This document shows positions 8,065 to 17,600 of a stretch of DNA of 29,513 bases, piece by piece. The DNA comes from JBCDIQ01 sp039024295 (GTDB taxonomy: Bacteria > Bacteroidota > Bacteroidia > J057). Each line of letters starts with the position of its first letter. Positions within the stretch are counted from its first letter, which is position 1. The DNA is taken from the NCBI GenBank assembly GCA_039024295.1, contig JBCDIQ010000020.1, positions 1-29,513 of the forward strand. Reading direction: 5' to 3'. The position numbers and the translations under genes are program-made. The notes beneath the pieces are model-generated. The model had not been told where the DNA came from. It did no database searches and was given only the letters and a program-made list of their open reading frames with translations.

Positions 8065-9405
8065 ATGCAACAGCGTACTCTACTATTTTTAGCCATGTTT
8101 GCAATGGGTTTTTCCACCATTGCCCAAACCACCTGGGACAACTTCGAAGATGAGCGAAAAGCAAACTATAGCTTTACCAGCGGTGTGTTCCGCCCCTACA
8201 CAGGAAATCCTGATAAGAACGTAAACACCAGTGAAATTGTAGGTAGCTATGTTCGAAATGCTGCTGAAATGTTTGACGTACTGGTGCTGGAAGCCACCAC
8301 AGGCTTGGAGAATATGTCTGCTTACGCAGCTCCTGGTGCTGCCAAACAAATGAAAATTGATGTTTGGAGTCCTGCTGCCGGAACAGTAGTCCAAATCACC
8401 ATGGAGGATTCCAGCTCGGCCCAGGGGGTGGGGTTCCCAACCGGCCGTCACAGTGTGTACCTTGCGACTACCACTAAAGCAATGGAGTGGGAAACCCTGA
8501 CCTTTGCATTCAACACCCGTCCAGACCCCAGTGTGCCCGATACAGAGGTGGACCGTTTGGTGCTTTTGTTTGCTCCAGGCACTAACTCCATGGGACAGTA
8601 CTATTTCGACAACCTGGTTGGGCCTGAGTTTTCGCCAGACCTGTGTGATGGTGTAATGACTTCCAGCTCAACTTTCAACGACTTTGAGTGTAACCAAAAT
8701 GCTAACATCAGCTTTGTTGAAGGGGACCTCACGCGTATTCACAACCCTGGAAAGGATGCCATGAACAGCAGTGAATTTGTTGGCTCCTACACCCGTGACG
8801 GAGGAAAAGAAAATGCGGTAATTGTTGGCCAATTTGTGGGTCCTTTGGTTTTAGGAACCACAAATGAGTTTTCCATCATGGTTTGGGATCCGGCTGCTCC
8901 TACCGATGTAAGGCTGGCACTTCAGGATGCAAGTAGTGGGACCCCCGTTGATGTAGAAGGGGTAACTGTTGCAACAACTACTTCTATGGCGTGGGAAAAA
9001 CTGACCTTTAATTTCGGTGACCTGTCCACTGCTAATGTAGATGCCTTCGTGCTCCTGATTGATCCTGGGATGATGACCAATGAGACCTATTTCTTGGATA
9101 ATTTCCTTTCGGGAAGTGGAGCCACAGGTATTGATCAATACCTATCAGGAGGAAACCTTGCTGCTTATCCTAACCCGACTGCAGGCTTGACCAACTTCTC
9201 TTACGAATTGACAAATGGTGGAGACATATCGATTAATGTATATGACCTCGCCGGAAAGGAAGTTGCCCGTGTCAACGAAGGTTTCCAGACAACAGGTAGC
9301 CACGAGGTTACCCTCGACCTGTCTTCCCTCCGGAATGGCTTGTATATCTATCAGTTTCAGGTAGATGGACAAATTACTTCTGGCAAAATCACGCTTTCTC
9401 GATAA
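8065..9405 (+). CDS. T9SS-secreted protein with two carbohydrate-binding-like modules
   Basis: 446 aa with signal peptide (LLFLAMFAMGFSTIAQ, cleavage about residue 21). Two related beta-sandwich modules follow. Module A (about 22-195) has the pattern NFED ... VWSPAAGTVVQITMED ... WETLTFAFN ... YYFDNL. Module B (about 205-350) has NDFECNQNANIS ... VWDPAAPTDVRLALQD ... WEKLTFNFGDL ... YFLDNFL. The C-terminal ~80 residues are a type A T9SS sorting domain (AAYPNPTAGL ... GLYIYQFQVDG), which directs export through the outer membrane. The modules match those repeated five times in the 965-aa protein at 25094-27991. No glycosidase signature is present. I infer an extracellular glucan-binding or surface-retention protein. 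Whether it is cotranscribed with the GH16 or separately promoted is unclear. Confidence 0.75.
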   Translation: MQQRTLLFLAMFAMGFSTIAQTTWDNFEDERKANYSFTSGVFRPYTGNPDKNVNTSEIVGSYVRNAAEMFDVLVLEATTGLENMSAYAAPGAAKQMKIDVWSPAAGTVVQITMEDSSSAQGVGFPTGRHSVYLATTTKAMEWETLTFAFNTRPDPSVPDTEVDRLVLLFAPGTNSMGQYYFDNLVGPEFSPDLCDGVMTSSSTFNDFECNQNANISFVEGDLTRIHNPGKDAMNSSEFVGSYTRDGGKENAVIVGQFVGPLVLGTTNEFSIMVWDPAAPTDVRLALQDASSGTPVDVEGVTVATTTSMAWEKLTFNFGDLSTANVDAFVLLIDPGMMTNETYFLDNFLSGSGATGIDQYLSGGNLAAYPNPTAGLTNFSYELTNGGDISINVYDLAGKEVARVNEGFQTTGSHEVTLDLSSLRNGLYIYQFQVDGQITSGKITLSR

Positions 9406-9420
9406 TACTTCTTCATATCA

Positions 9421-9451
9421 AGGGGGATTTAACTTTCTGTTAAATTCCCCT
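9421..9451 (+). terminator. Strong 13-bp hairpin between T9SS gene and MFS gene
   Basis: AGGGGGATTTAAC and GTTAAATTCCCCT pair along 13 bp (one G-T wobble) around a TTTCT loop, 15 nt after the stop at 9405. What follows is C/T-rich rather than a clean T-run, so it may be a terminator/attenuator or an mRNA-processing or stability hairpin separating the two expression units. Confidence 0.5.
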
Positions 9452-9480
9452 CTTCCTCCATTAATTTAGACCCTCACATT

Positions 9481-11040
9481 ATGCCACGACGAGGATACAT
9501 TGTCCTGATAGCGCTGATTGTTGCGCTAGGCGGATTTCTTATGGGGTTTGATGCCTCGGTAATTTCCGGTGTGAACGAATTTATAGAACCGGAATTCAAC
9601 CTCACGAAGCTCGAGTTGGGCTGGGGGGTAGCCTCGCTTACCCTCACAGCAACCTTAGCCATGCTGTTTGCAGGACCCATCAGTGACAGAATTGGACGAA
9701 AGTTATTGTTGAAATATGCCGCAGCATTATTTGCAGTATCTGCTATCCTTTCAGCGATTGCTCCCAATTTCTTGTTCTTGGTGATTGCGCGAATGATTGG
9801 AGGACTTGGCGTAGGTGCATCTTTGATCATCGCGCCTATGTACATTGCTGAAATTTCTCCCCCCAAAATTCGGGGACAAATGGTATCGTTTAATCAACTG
9901 AACATTGTCGTCGGAATTTCGGCTGCATTTTTTACCAATTACCTGATTCTTCAATTAGGAAAATCAGATGCTGAGTGGGCACTGGCACTGAAGTTTAACG
10001 AGTGGAACTGGCGATGGATGCTAGGGTTGGAAGCTGTTCCAGCCGTGTTGTATTTCTTTGGATTATATGCGGTTCCAAGAAGCCCTCGTTGGCTGGCAAT
10101 GAAAGGTGAGTACGAAGCTGCCCTCAAAACCATGAGGCGTGCCTATGGATACCTGGAAGCTGATCGTGTTTTTGAACAAGTCAAAGAAAGCCTCAATAAC
10201 AATGAGGAGGGAGGGGCTATTAGTGACCTTTTCAAACCTGCTATGCGTCTGGTATTGGTAATCGGAATTGTCATTGCTGTTCTCCAGCAAATTACGGGTA
10301 TCAATTCTGTATTCTTCTATGCCCCCATGATTTTCAAGCAATCAGGAATTGGACAAGATGCCTCTTTTACTCAGGCCATTTATGTAGGGTTGATCAATTT
10401 AGTATTCACCGTTTTGGCCATTGCACTTATAGATAAACTTGGAAGAAAACCCCTCCTGGCTACCGGTGTTGCAGGAATTACTGTATTCATGTTCTTATTG
10501 GCTTACGGATTTTACTCAGCCACCTATACCCTCACCCCAGATTCAGTTGCCAACCTTCCTCAAGAAATCAATACGGAGTTATTGGTGCCCCTGCAAAACC
10601 AGACATTTGAGGATGATGTCGCTTTCAAAGGGGCATTGGCAGATGCCCTTGGAAAAGAAACCGCGAATAATTTTGAGTCAGATTTGATTACGGCCGCCAT
10701 TAAAATGAATCCTACCCTGATTCTCGTGGGAATCCTGGGATTCGTGGCTTCATTTGCCTTCTCAGTTGGGCCGGTGATGTGGGTATTGTTCTCCGAACTA
10801 TTTCCCCAGCAAGTCCGTGGAATTGCCATCTCCTTTGTGGGCTTGGTCAACTCCGCAGTTAGCTTTGGGGTTCAATTTATATTCCCTTGGGAGCTGGCAA
10901 CCCTCGGGAGTGGAACCACCTTCCTCATATACGGCCTCTTCGCTGCAGCAGGATTGGTGTTTATCCTATTGGTCATTCCTGAGACAAAAGGAAAATCCTT
11001 GGAAGAACTCGAGGAAATCCTTGTCAAATCTAAAGCATAA
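9481..11040 (+). CDS. MFS sugar transporter (sugar porter family, XylE/GLUT-like)
   Basis: 519 aa, about 12 predicted transmembrane helices, inner membrane. Sugar-porter signatures are all present: GPISDRIGRK (65-74) in the loop after TM2, RMIGGLGVG with PMYIAE (103-123), PRSPRWL (198-204) before the central cytosolic loop, QQITGIN (268-274) in TM7, a second DKLGRKP loop, and PETKGKSLEELEE near the C-terminus. The family carries out sugar:H+ symport. An insertion of about 60 residues between TM9 and TM10 (around residues 345-405) is longer than in XylE and is predicted to be periplasmic. It lies 7 nt upstream of the CBM6-GH16 gene, so it is cotranscribed with glucan hydrolases. Likely imports glucose or a short beta-glucan oligosaccharide released in the periplasm; the exact substrate cannot be read from sequence. 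Confidence 0.9.
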   Translation: MPRRGYIVLIALIVALGGFLMGFDASVISGVNEFIEPEFNLTKLELGWGVASLTLTATLAMLFAGPISDRIGRKLLLKYAAALFAVSAILSAIAPNFLFLVIARMIGGLGVGASLIIAPMYIAEISPPKIRGQMVSFNQLNIVVGISAAFFTNYLILQLGKSDAEWALALKFNEWNWRWMLGLEAVPAVLYFFGLYAVPRSPRWLAMKGEYEAALKTMRRAYGYLEADRVFEQVKESLNNNEEGGAISDLFKPAMRLVLVIGIVIAVLQQITGINSVFFYAPMIFKQSGIGQDASFTQAIYVGLINLVFTVLAIALIDKLGRKPLLATGVAGITVFMFLLAYGFYSATYTLTPDSVANLPQEINTELLVPLQNQTFEDDVAFKGALADALGKETANNFESDLITAAIKMNPTLILVGILGFVASFAFSVGPVMWVLFSELFPQQVRGIAISFVGLVNSAVSFGVQFIFPWELATLGSGTTFLIYGLFAAAGLVFILLVIPETKGKSLEELEEILVKSKA

Positions 11041-11047
11041 CGCTTAC

Positions 11048-12367
11048 ATGAAAACTTACCGATTAACTTACATCTTCCTCCTCCTGCTTATAGGAGGAGG
11101 GGGGACCGGCTGCAAAAAAGAAGCAGCAACCACCGATCAACAAGATACTGTATCCGAACCCCCCGCAGAGGTCGAAATGCCATCGGTAGTTATCCAGGCT
11201 GAAGCCTTCACGGGTACAGAGGGAGAGTTTAAAACCGAAACAAATGCTGCAGGCGATACCTATGTGTATGCCAATCAAGAAGTGGGATGGCTTTCCTATG
11301 CGTTAAAAGTACCCGCAGCGGGACGCTATAAAGTGGAAGTTCATGCGCTCTCTCCGGAGGGCAATACCCTTACTTTTTGGGTAGAAGATTATATCGACAA
11401 CAAAGACGGCCGGACCTATAATGTTACCGGTAACATGGAATGGGTTGCAACTGGTGAGGGAGAAGATTTCAGGGCAGTTAGCAAAGATGGAAGCCCCCTC
11501 AATGAGGGAACCCATAATATTCGCCTGCATGTCAAGGGAAATAAAGCAGCAGTTGACTGGATCAAATTCACCTTGATGCGCCCACACGAAATTACGCCCG
11601 AAAGCATGACCCAAAGTACCGCCGGTGAGAACTGGGAAGTGGTTTGGTCAGATGAATTTGAGGGAGAGGGATTGGTCGATGAAAGCAAATGGACCTACGA
11701 TGTAGGTGATTGGGGTTGGGGAAATAATGAGCTGCAATACTATACCGACAAGCGACTCAAAAATGCCCGTATGGAAGGTGGAAACCTGATCATTGAAGCC
11801 CATAAAAATGATGAAGGCAATACCTGGTCTTCTGCACGCCTTACCACACGCGGCAAGACGAGTTTCTTGTATGGCCGCATCGAGTTTCGCGCCAAGTGTC
11901 CTCCCAACAAAGGCAACTGGGCTGCCGGTTGGACATTGGGTGACGATTACCGGGATGAGCTTTCCTGGCCGTACTGTGGAGAAATTGATATCCTCGAAAG
12001 TGTAGGCTATCAAATGGACAACGAGACCGGAAATGGAAAAGCCCACGCTTCGGTCCATTGCGGAGCTTATTATTTCAAATTGGGTAACCAGCCCACGGCT
12101 ACCATTGAGGTAGAAAATATGCACGAGGAGTTCCATACCTATGCAGTAGACTGGACGCCAGAAGGCATCAAAGCATATGTGGACGGCAATCAATATTTTG
12201 AGTACACCGATACCTCCACCGAGCTTTCATGGCCGTTTGCAAAGCCTCAGAACATCATCCTCAACCTCGCCATGGGCGGCGGCTGGGGAGGCCTGGAAGG
12301 CATGGATGAAAGCGTGACCACCCAGCAGTTTGTCATTGATTATGTACGTGTTTATGCGTTGAAATAA
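11048..12367 (+). CDS. CBM6-GH16 endo-beta-glucanase lipoprotein
   Basis: The open frame extends upstream inside the MFS gene, but the ATG at 11048 gives a good lipoprotein signal (FLLLLIGGGGTGC, Cys22); protein 439 aa. Domains: linker 23-45; CBM6/CBM35-like beta-sandwich about 46-176 (VVIQAEAF ... WLSYALKVPAAGRYKVEVHA ... AVDWIKFTLM), usual for binding beta-1,3-glucan chains; GH16 about 195-438 (WEVVWSDEF, WGWGNNELQYYT, SSARLTTRGK, GEIDILE, VIDYVRVYA). The expected nucleophile is E312, helper D314, acid/base E317. Compared with the GH16 at 7136 it has an added binding module and a WAAGWTLGDDY region instead of WPAIWMLP, so it probably cuts a different glucan form or chain region. Its stop overlaps the next start (TAATG), implying translational coupling with GH3. 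Confidence 0.9.
   Translation: MKTYRLTYIFLLLLIGGGGTGCKKEAATTDQQDTVSEPPAEVEMPSVVIQAEAFTGTEGEFKTETNAAGDTYVYANQEVGWLSYALKVPAAGRYKVEVHALSPEGNTLTFWVEDYIDNKDGRTYNVTGNMEWVATGEGEDFRAVSKDGSPLNEGTHNIRLHVKGNKAAVDWIKFTLMRPHEITPESMTQSTAGENWEVVWSDEFEGEGLVDESKWTYDVGDWGWGNNELQYYTDKRLKNARMEGGNLIIEAHKNDEGNTWSSARLTTRGKTSFLYGRIEFRAKCPPNKGNWAAGWTLGDDYRDELSWPYCGEIDILESVGYQMDNETGNGKAHASVHCGAYYFKLGNQPTATIEVENMHEEFHTYAVDWTPEGIKAYVDGNQYFEYTDTSTELSWPFAKPQNIILNLAMGGGWGGLEGMDESVTTQQFVIDYVRVYALK
11077..11100 (+). other. Hairpin within the signal-peptide codons of CBM6-GH16
   Basis: CCTCCTCCT (11077-11085) pairs perfectly with AGGAGGAGG (11092-11100) across a 6-nt loop, and flanking T-G wobbles extend it. It begins 29 nt inside the gene, close enough to affect early translation. 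It may simply be a by-product of the Leu-rich/Gly-rich signal peptide codons. Confidence 0.35.
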
Positions 12368-14631
12368 TGGCTGAAAGAACGTTTCGTAAATGTGTGTTGG
12401 TCATGGGATACTTCCTGCTGGGAGCATCTCTACTTGCTCAACCCTACCGCCCAAGCCAAGAAATCCAGGGAAAAGTTGACTCTTTATTAGCCCTAATGAC
12501 CCTGGAGGAAAAAGTAGGACAAATGACCAATATTGGGGTGGCAGCATTATGTAAAGGAGGCTTTTATGAAGGCCGTGATACGTTGGAACTTGATTCTGTC
12601 AAGGTCAATCGGCTGCTATTGAAATACCATATAGGCTCTGTTCAAAACAAAGGGAAGTATCCTCCTTCCATCGAGGAATGGAACAGGTTGATTGGGGCAA
12701 TTCAAGAAGTTGCCACGCAGAAAAGCCGTTTGGGAATTCCTATTTTATATGGCAACGATGGAGTCCATGGCGCCAATTACACAGAAGGCTCTATCTTGTT
12801 CCCTCATCAGATTGGTGTAGCCGCAACTTGGGAGCCTCGATTGGCCGAAGCCGCAGCCCAAGTCACAGCTTATGAATTACGTGCCTCCGGAATTCCCTGG
12901 AACTTTGGCCCCGTGGTAGATGTAGCCAAGCAACCGCTTTGGGGTCGGATGTTTGAATCTTTTGGAGAAGATACGTACCTCAACATGGTCATGGGAAATG
13001 CCATGGTGAGAGGACTGCAAGGCAACAACCTTTCAGATCCCTATCGGGTGGGTGCTTGTCTCAAACATTTCGCTGGATATGGAATGGCCCACAACGGGAA
13101 GGACCGCTCCCCGGTGTATATGCCTGAAAGGCTCATCCGGCAAGTCATATTACCCCCATTTGAAGCGGCAATCCAAAATGGTGTGCCCACTGTGATGATC
13201 AATTCAGGAACGATAAATGGGATTCCCTGCCACACGAATAAATACCTGATCACGGACATCCTCAAAGGAGAAATGCGCTTTCAGGGATTTACCATCTCGG
13301 ATTGGGAAGACATTGACAACCTGGTGAAGGTGCATCGGGTAGCAGTGGATGAAAAAGATGCGGTTCTACAGTCTGTTCTGGCAGGGCTGGACATGTGCAT
13401 GGACCCCTATGATGAAAGCTTTGCAGTTCACCTGGCTGAGTTGGTGCGGGAAGGAGCTGTGCCAGTAGCGCGGGTAGATGATGCGGTTCGCCGTATTCTG
13501 GGGGTGAAATTTGCGCTGGGATTATTTGAGCAAACCCTGCATCCCGTGAGTGAATACCCTGATTTTGGGTCTGAAGCATTTACTAAAAGTAGCTATGAGG
13601 CAGCAGTGGAGAGCATGACCCTCCTGAAAAATGAGGAAGACCTCCTTCCCATCAGCAAAGACAAAAAGGTCCTGGTAACGGGAGTGGCGGGGAACTCGCT
13701 GAATTACCTCAACGGCGGCTGGTCCCGCACCTGGGCTGGGGTAGATACCACCTACAATGACCCTGATAAACTGACGATTTATGAAGCACTTCAAGACATC
13801 CTTGGGCAAGCAAATGTATCCTTTGTTCAAGGAACAGGGTACACCGAGGAAATCAACATTGAACAGGCAGTTGAAACTGCCAAAGAAGTGGACTACGTTG
13901 TGGTGTGCGTAGGCGAACAACCTGCCACCGAAAAACCCAGCGACATTGATGACCTCAGCCTGCCACAAGTCCAGCAAGACTTGGTAACAGCACTTTCTCG
14001 AACGGGAAAACCTATAATCCTGGTAATGGTACAGGGGCGTCCTCGCATTATCAGGGAGATTGAGCCGCTTTGTAAGGCTATTCTCATGGCCTACCTACCT
14101 GGAAATGAAGGGGGACGTGCCATCACGAATGTGTTGTTGGGCGATGAAAATCCCTCCGGGAAGTTGCCCTACACTTATCCGCGCTATACGGGATCGATTT
14201 GGGCATATGACCACCTGAAATCTGATGACCGTGGGCCTGACTTTGGGTTTGGTGCTTTTCAACCTCAATTTGAATTTGGGTATGGCTTGAGTTACACCAC
14301 CTTTTCCTATTCTGATTTAAAAGTTGAGGCAATGCCGGATAAAGATGAAATCACCATCAGTGTAACGCTAACCAACACCGGACGCCGTAAAGGAAAAGAA
14401 GTGATCCAAGTCTATGTGAGCGATCTGGTAGCGTCAGTTTCCCCAGCAGTTAAACAGCTCAAACGCTTCCGAAAAATTGAACTCACCCCGGGACTTCAAA
14501 AAGAGGTGAAGTTTAAACTCACTTCCAAAGATTTGGCCTTTGTCAACCAGCAAAACCAGTGGGTGGTTGAACCCGGAGAATTTCAATTGCGCGTCGGGAA
14601 TCTTTCCCATACTTTTAATTGGAAAAAATAA
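12367..14631 (+). CDS. GH3 beta-glucosidase, periplasmic
   Basis: 754 aa, SPI signal peptide (YFLLGASLLAQ, cleavage about residue 25) with no lipobox, so periplasmic. The N-terminal (beta/alpha)8 domain (about 35-390) carries GNDGVHG (129-135), RMFESFGEDTYL (194-205), the KHFAGYG substrate-binding loop (233-239) and GFTISDWEDI with the probable nucleophile D312. The alpha/beta sandwich domain (about 415-640) contains VVCVGEQPATE, where E522 is a candidate acid/base. A fibronectin-III-like domain closes the protein (about 655-750). Length and order match Bacteroidota exo-acting GH3 beta-glucosidases. Expected role: release of glucose from the non-reducing end of beta-1,3/1,4/1,6-linked oligosaccharides imported across the outer membrane. 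The start codon overlaps the upstream stop by one base. Confidence 0.92.
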   Translation: MAERTFRKCVLVMGYFLLGASLLAQPYRPSQEIQGKVDSLLALMTLEEKVGQMTNIGVAALCKGGFYEGRDTLELDSVKVNRLLLKYHIGSVQNKGKYPPSIEEWNRLIGAIQEVATQKSRLGIPILYGNDGVHGANYTEGSILFPHQIGVAATWEPRLAEAAAQVTAYELRASGIPWNFGPVVDVAKQPLWGRMFESFGEDTYLNMVMGNAMVRGLQGNNLSDPYRVGACLKHFAGYGMAHNGKDRSPVYMPERLIRQVILPPFEAAIQNGVPTVMINSGTINGIPCHTNKYLITDILKGEMRFQGFTISDWEDIDNLVKVHRVAVDEKDAVLQSVLAGLDMCMDPYDESFAVHLAELVREGAVPVARVDDAVRRILGVKFALGLFEQTLHPVSEYPDFGSEAFTKSSYEAAVESMTLLKNEEDLLPISKDKKVLVTGVAGNSLNYLNGGWSRTWAGVDTTYNDPDKLTIYEALQDILGQANVSFVQGTGYTEEINIEQAVETAKEVDYVVVCVGEQPATEKPSDIDDLSLPQVQQDLVTALSRTGKPIILVMVQGRPRIIREIEPLCKAILMAYLPGNEGGRAITNVLLGDENPSGKLPYTYPRYTGSIWAYDHLKSDDRGPDFGFGAFQPQFEFGYGLSYTTFSYSDLKVEAMPDKDEITISVTLTNTGRRKGKEVIQVYVSDLVASVSPAVKQLKRFRKIELTPGLQKEVKFKLTSKDLAFVNQQNQWVVEPGEFQLRVGNLSHTFNWKK

Positions 14632-14687
14632 TTACCACCACATCACTTACATAATTCTTCCCTTTGGGGAGTTTTTCAATTTCCGTT

Positions 14688-17600
14688 ATGCACAGCTCTA
14701 CCATTTTTGCCGGAAATACCCCTTTACATGTAGATGCTCCTGCTGTTGAAGGAGGCTATGTCGAACGTGCTGGAAGTACCTGGTACCGTATCGATCACTT
14801 TGACCAGATGCGTCCATTTTTCATGAGCATAGTCAGTCCAGCAGATCACTGGCTGTTCATCTCCAGCAATGGCGCCTTATCAGCTGGGAGAAAAAGTCCC
14901 CAGCATGCCTTATTTCCCTATTATACCGATGACAAAATCCACGATTCTCCCGAGCTAACAGGAAGTAAAACCATTCTGCTTGTCACCAAAGGGGAGAAAA
15001 CCTATTTGTGGGAACCCTTTTCAGTACTTTACAAAGGTGCGTACCAGGTAGAGCGGTTTCTCTACAAAAATAAGTACGGAAATGCGATTATTTTTGAAGA
15101 GGTAAACCACGACCTTGGGTTGACATTCTCTTATGAATGGACCACCAGTAACCGATACGGGTTTGTCAAACATTCGCAGATCAACAACCATTCAGAGGAA
15201 TCTGTTCATGTGGAGTTGCTGGATGGAATTCAGAACCTGGTGCCTTCTGGCGTGACACTTGCCATGCAGACTCAGCTCAGTACCTTGATAGATGCTTATA
15301 AGAAAAATGAGCTGGAAGAAGCGACCGGGCTAGGGATTTATCGCTTGAGTTCCATCTTGGTAGATAAGCCCGAACCCAGTGAGTCGTTGAAGGCTACCAC
15401 GGTATGGTCTGTTGGCATTTCGTCCCACGCATACCTGCTTTCTTCTACCCAATTGGATGCTTTTCGGAAGGGACGGGGAATTCGACAAGAAAAAGATGTC
15501 CGGGCAGAGCGAGGAGCCTACTTTGTTTACACGTCAATGGAGCTTTCTGGCGGACAAGAGGAGAATTGGTACATCGTTTCCGAACTTGACCAAAGTACAG
15601 CTGATGTGGTGGCGATTACCCAAGAGCTTGCTTCGCCTGATACCCTCCAGGAAAAACTGTTGGCTGACATTGAGAAGGGAACCGAAAACCTGGTTAAGAT
15701 CGTTGCAGCTTCGGATGGGCTTCAGCTCACCCAGGACCAGCTAAGCGGGAGCAGGCATTTTTCCAATGTCCTGTTTAACATCATGAGAGGGGGAATTTTT
15801 GATCATGAATACGAAATCACCAGAGATGACCTCACCCTCTTTTTTCAGCAGCAAAATAAGCCCCTTACCCAAACGCATTCGAACTTTTTAAAAGGACTTC
15901 CTGAATCTTTCTCCCTTTCTCATTTGCTTGAAGAGGCAGGAAAGCAGGAAGAATTGCTGCTGACCCGGATGTGCTATGAATACCTGCCGTTGACCTTCAG
16001 CCGACGCCATGGAGATCCGAGTCGCCCCTGGAATTTTTTCTCGATTGATATTCAGGAAAAAGACGGTACCAAAGTATTTAACTATCAAGGCAACTGGCGG
16101 GACATCTTCCAGAACTGGGAAGCCCTGTGCTATTCATTTCCAGGATTTTTAGAGAGCATAATCGCAAAATTTGTCAATGCCTCTACCCCGGATGGGTATA
16201 ACCCCTACCGGATCACCCGCGAAGGAATCGACTGGGAAGAAATTGAGCCGGATGATCCGTGGTCCTACATCGGGTATTGGGGAGATCACCAGATCATTTA
16301 CCTGCTGAAGCTAATGGAAGCTTCCCAAGCCCATCATCTAGGGCTGCTGGACAAGTTCATGGCACACCCCATTTTCGTTTATGCAAACGTGCCGTATCGG
16401 ATTAAGCCCTACGAGGCATTGCTTGCCAATCCCCATGATACCATTGAATTTGATGAATCTCTGAGCAATCAATTGAGGAGCTTAGCGAAGGATATTGGGG
16501 CAGATGGGAAATTGCTCTGGGGAAATGACGGAAAGGTATATCGAGCCAATTTGATGGAGAAGTTGCTGGTCACCGCACTGGCAAAAATGTCCAATTTCAT
16601 TCCTGAAGCGGGCATTTGGATGAATACCCAGCGTCCAGAGTGGAACGATGCCAATAATGCCTTGGTAGGGTATGGCGTGTCCATGGTAACTGCCTGCTAC
16701 CTGCGGCGGTTTATGGTTTTCCTTTCGGAGTTCCTGCCAACGTCTGAGCACACAGGCTTTGAGATCTCTGAGGAAGTGGTGGCCCTCATGGAGGCGATCA
16801 CACACACATTGGAGTCCTATGAGCAATTGCTTGGGGGAGAAATTTCCAATAAAGACCGTAAGGCAATCTTGGATGGATTAGGTGGGGCTGGAAGTACCTA
16901 TCGCAATCAGGTCTACAGCCAAGGATTCTCGGGTGTAAAAATTAGCGTGAAACGCTCGGCGGTTCAGGGATTCCTGGACATCTCCCTGCGATACCTGGAC
17001 CATAGCATTCAGGCGAATAAGCGGGCAGATAACCTCTACCATGCCTACAACCTGATCACGCTGGATAACCCCGAGGAGATTCAGATCAGGTATTTATATG
17101 AGATGCTCGAAGGCCAGGTGGCTGTACTTAGTTCCGGATTTCTGACCCCCGAAGAATCAGTGGAGGTGCTTTCAGCCCTGAAAAACAGTGCGATGTTCCG
17201 GGAGGATCAGTATAGCTACATGCTGTACCCCGACCGAAAGCTGCCTCGATTCACGGAAAAGAACAAGTTACCTGCTGAACTGGTGGCCAAGTCTACGTTA
17301 CTTCAGCGGTTGGTGGCAGAGGGCAATAAGGACCTGATTGAGCAAGATGTGATAGGAGGGTTTCATTTCAACGGAGACTTTCGGAATGCTGGAAGCGTTA
17401 GAGAAGCCTTAACCACCCTTAGCCGGCAAGGGTATGCTGATGAAGTCAAGCAAGACTCAGCACTGATTTTGAAGTCCTTCGAGCAAATGTTCGACCATCA
17501 GTCCTTTACAGGTAGGTCAGGGACCTTTTTTGGCTATGAAGGGCTGGGCAGTATTTATTGGCACATGGTGTCTAAGTTGCTGCTGACAATCGGAGAAACC

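Noticed and set aside
10817..11047. Upstream extension of the CBM6-GH16 reading frame into the MFS gene
   Set aside because: The extension overlaps the MFS coding sequence in another frame and would bury the clear lipoprotein signal that starts at 11048.
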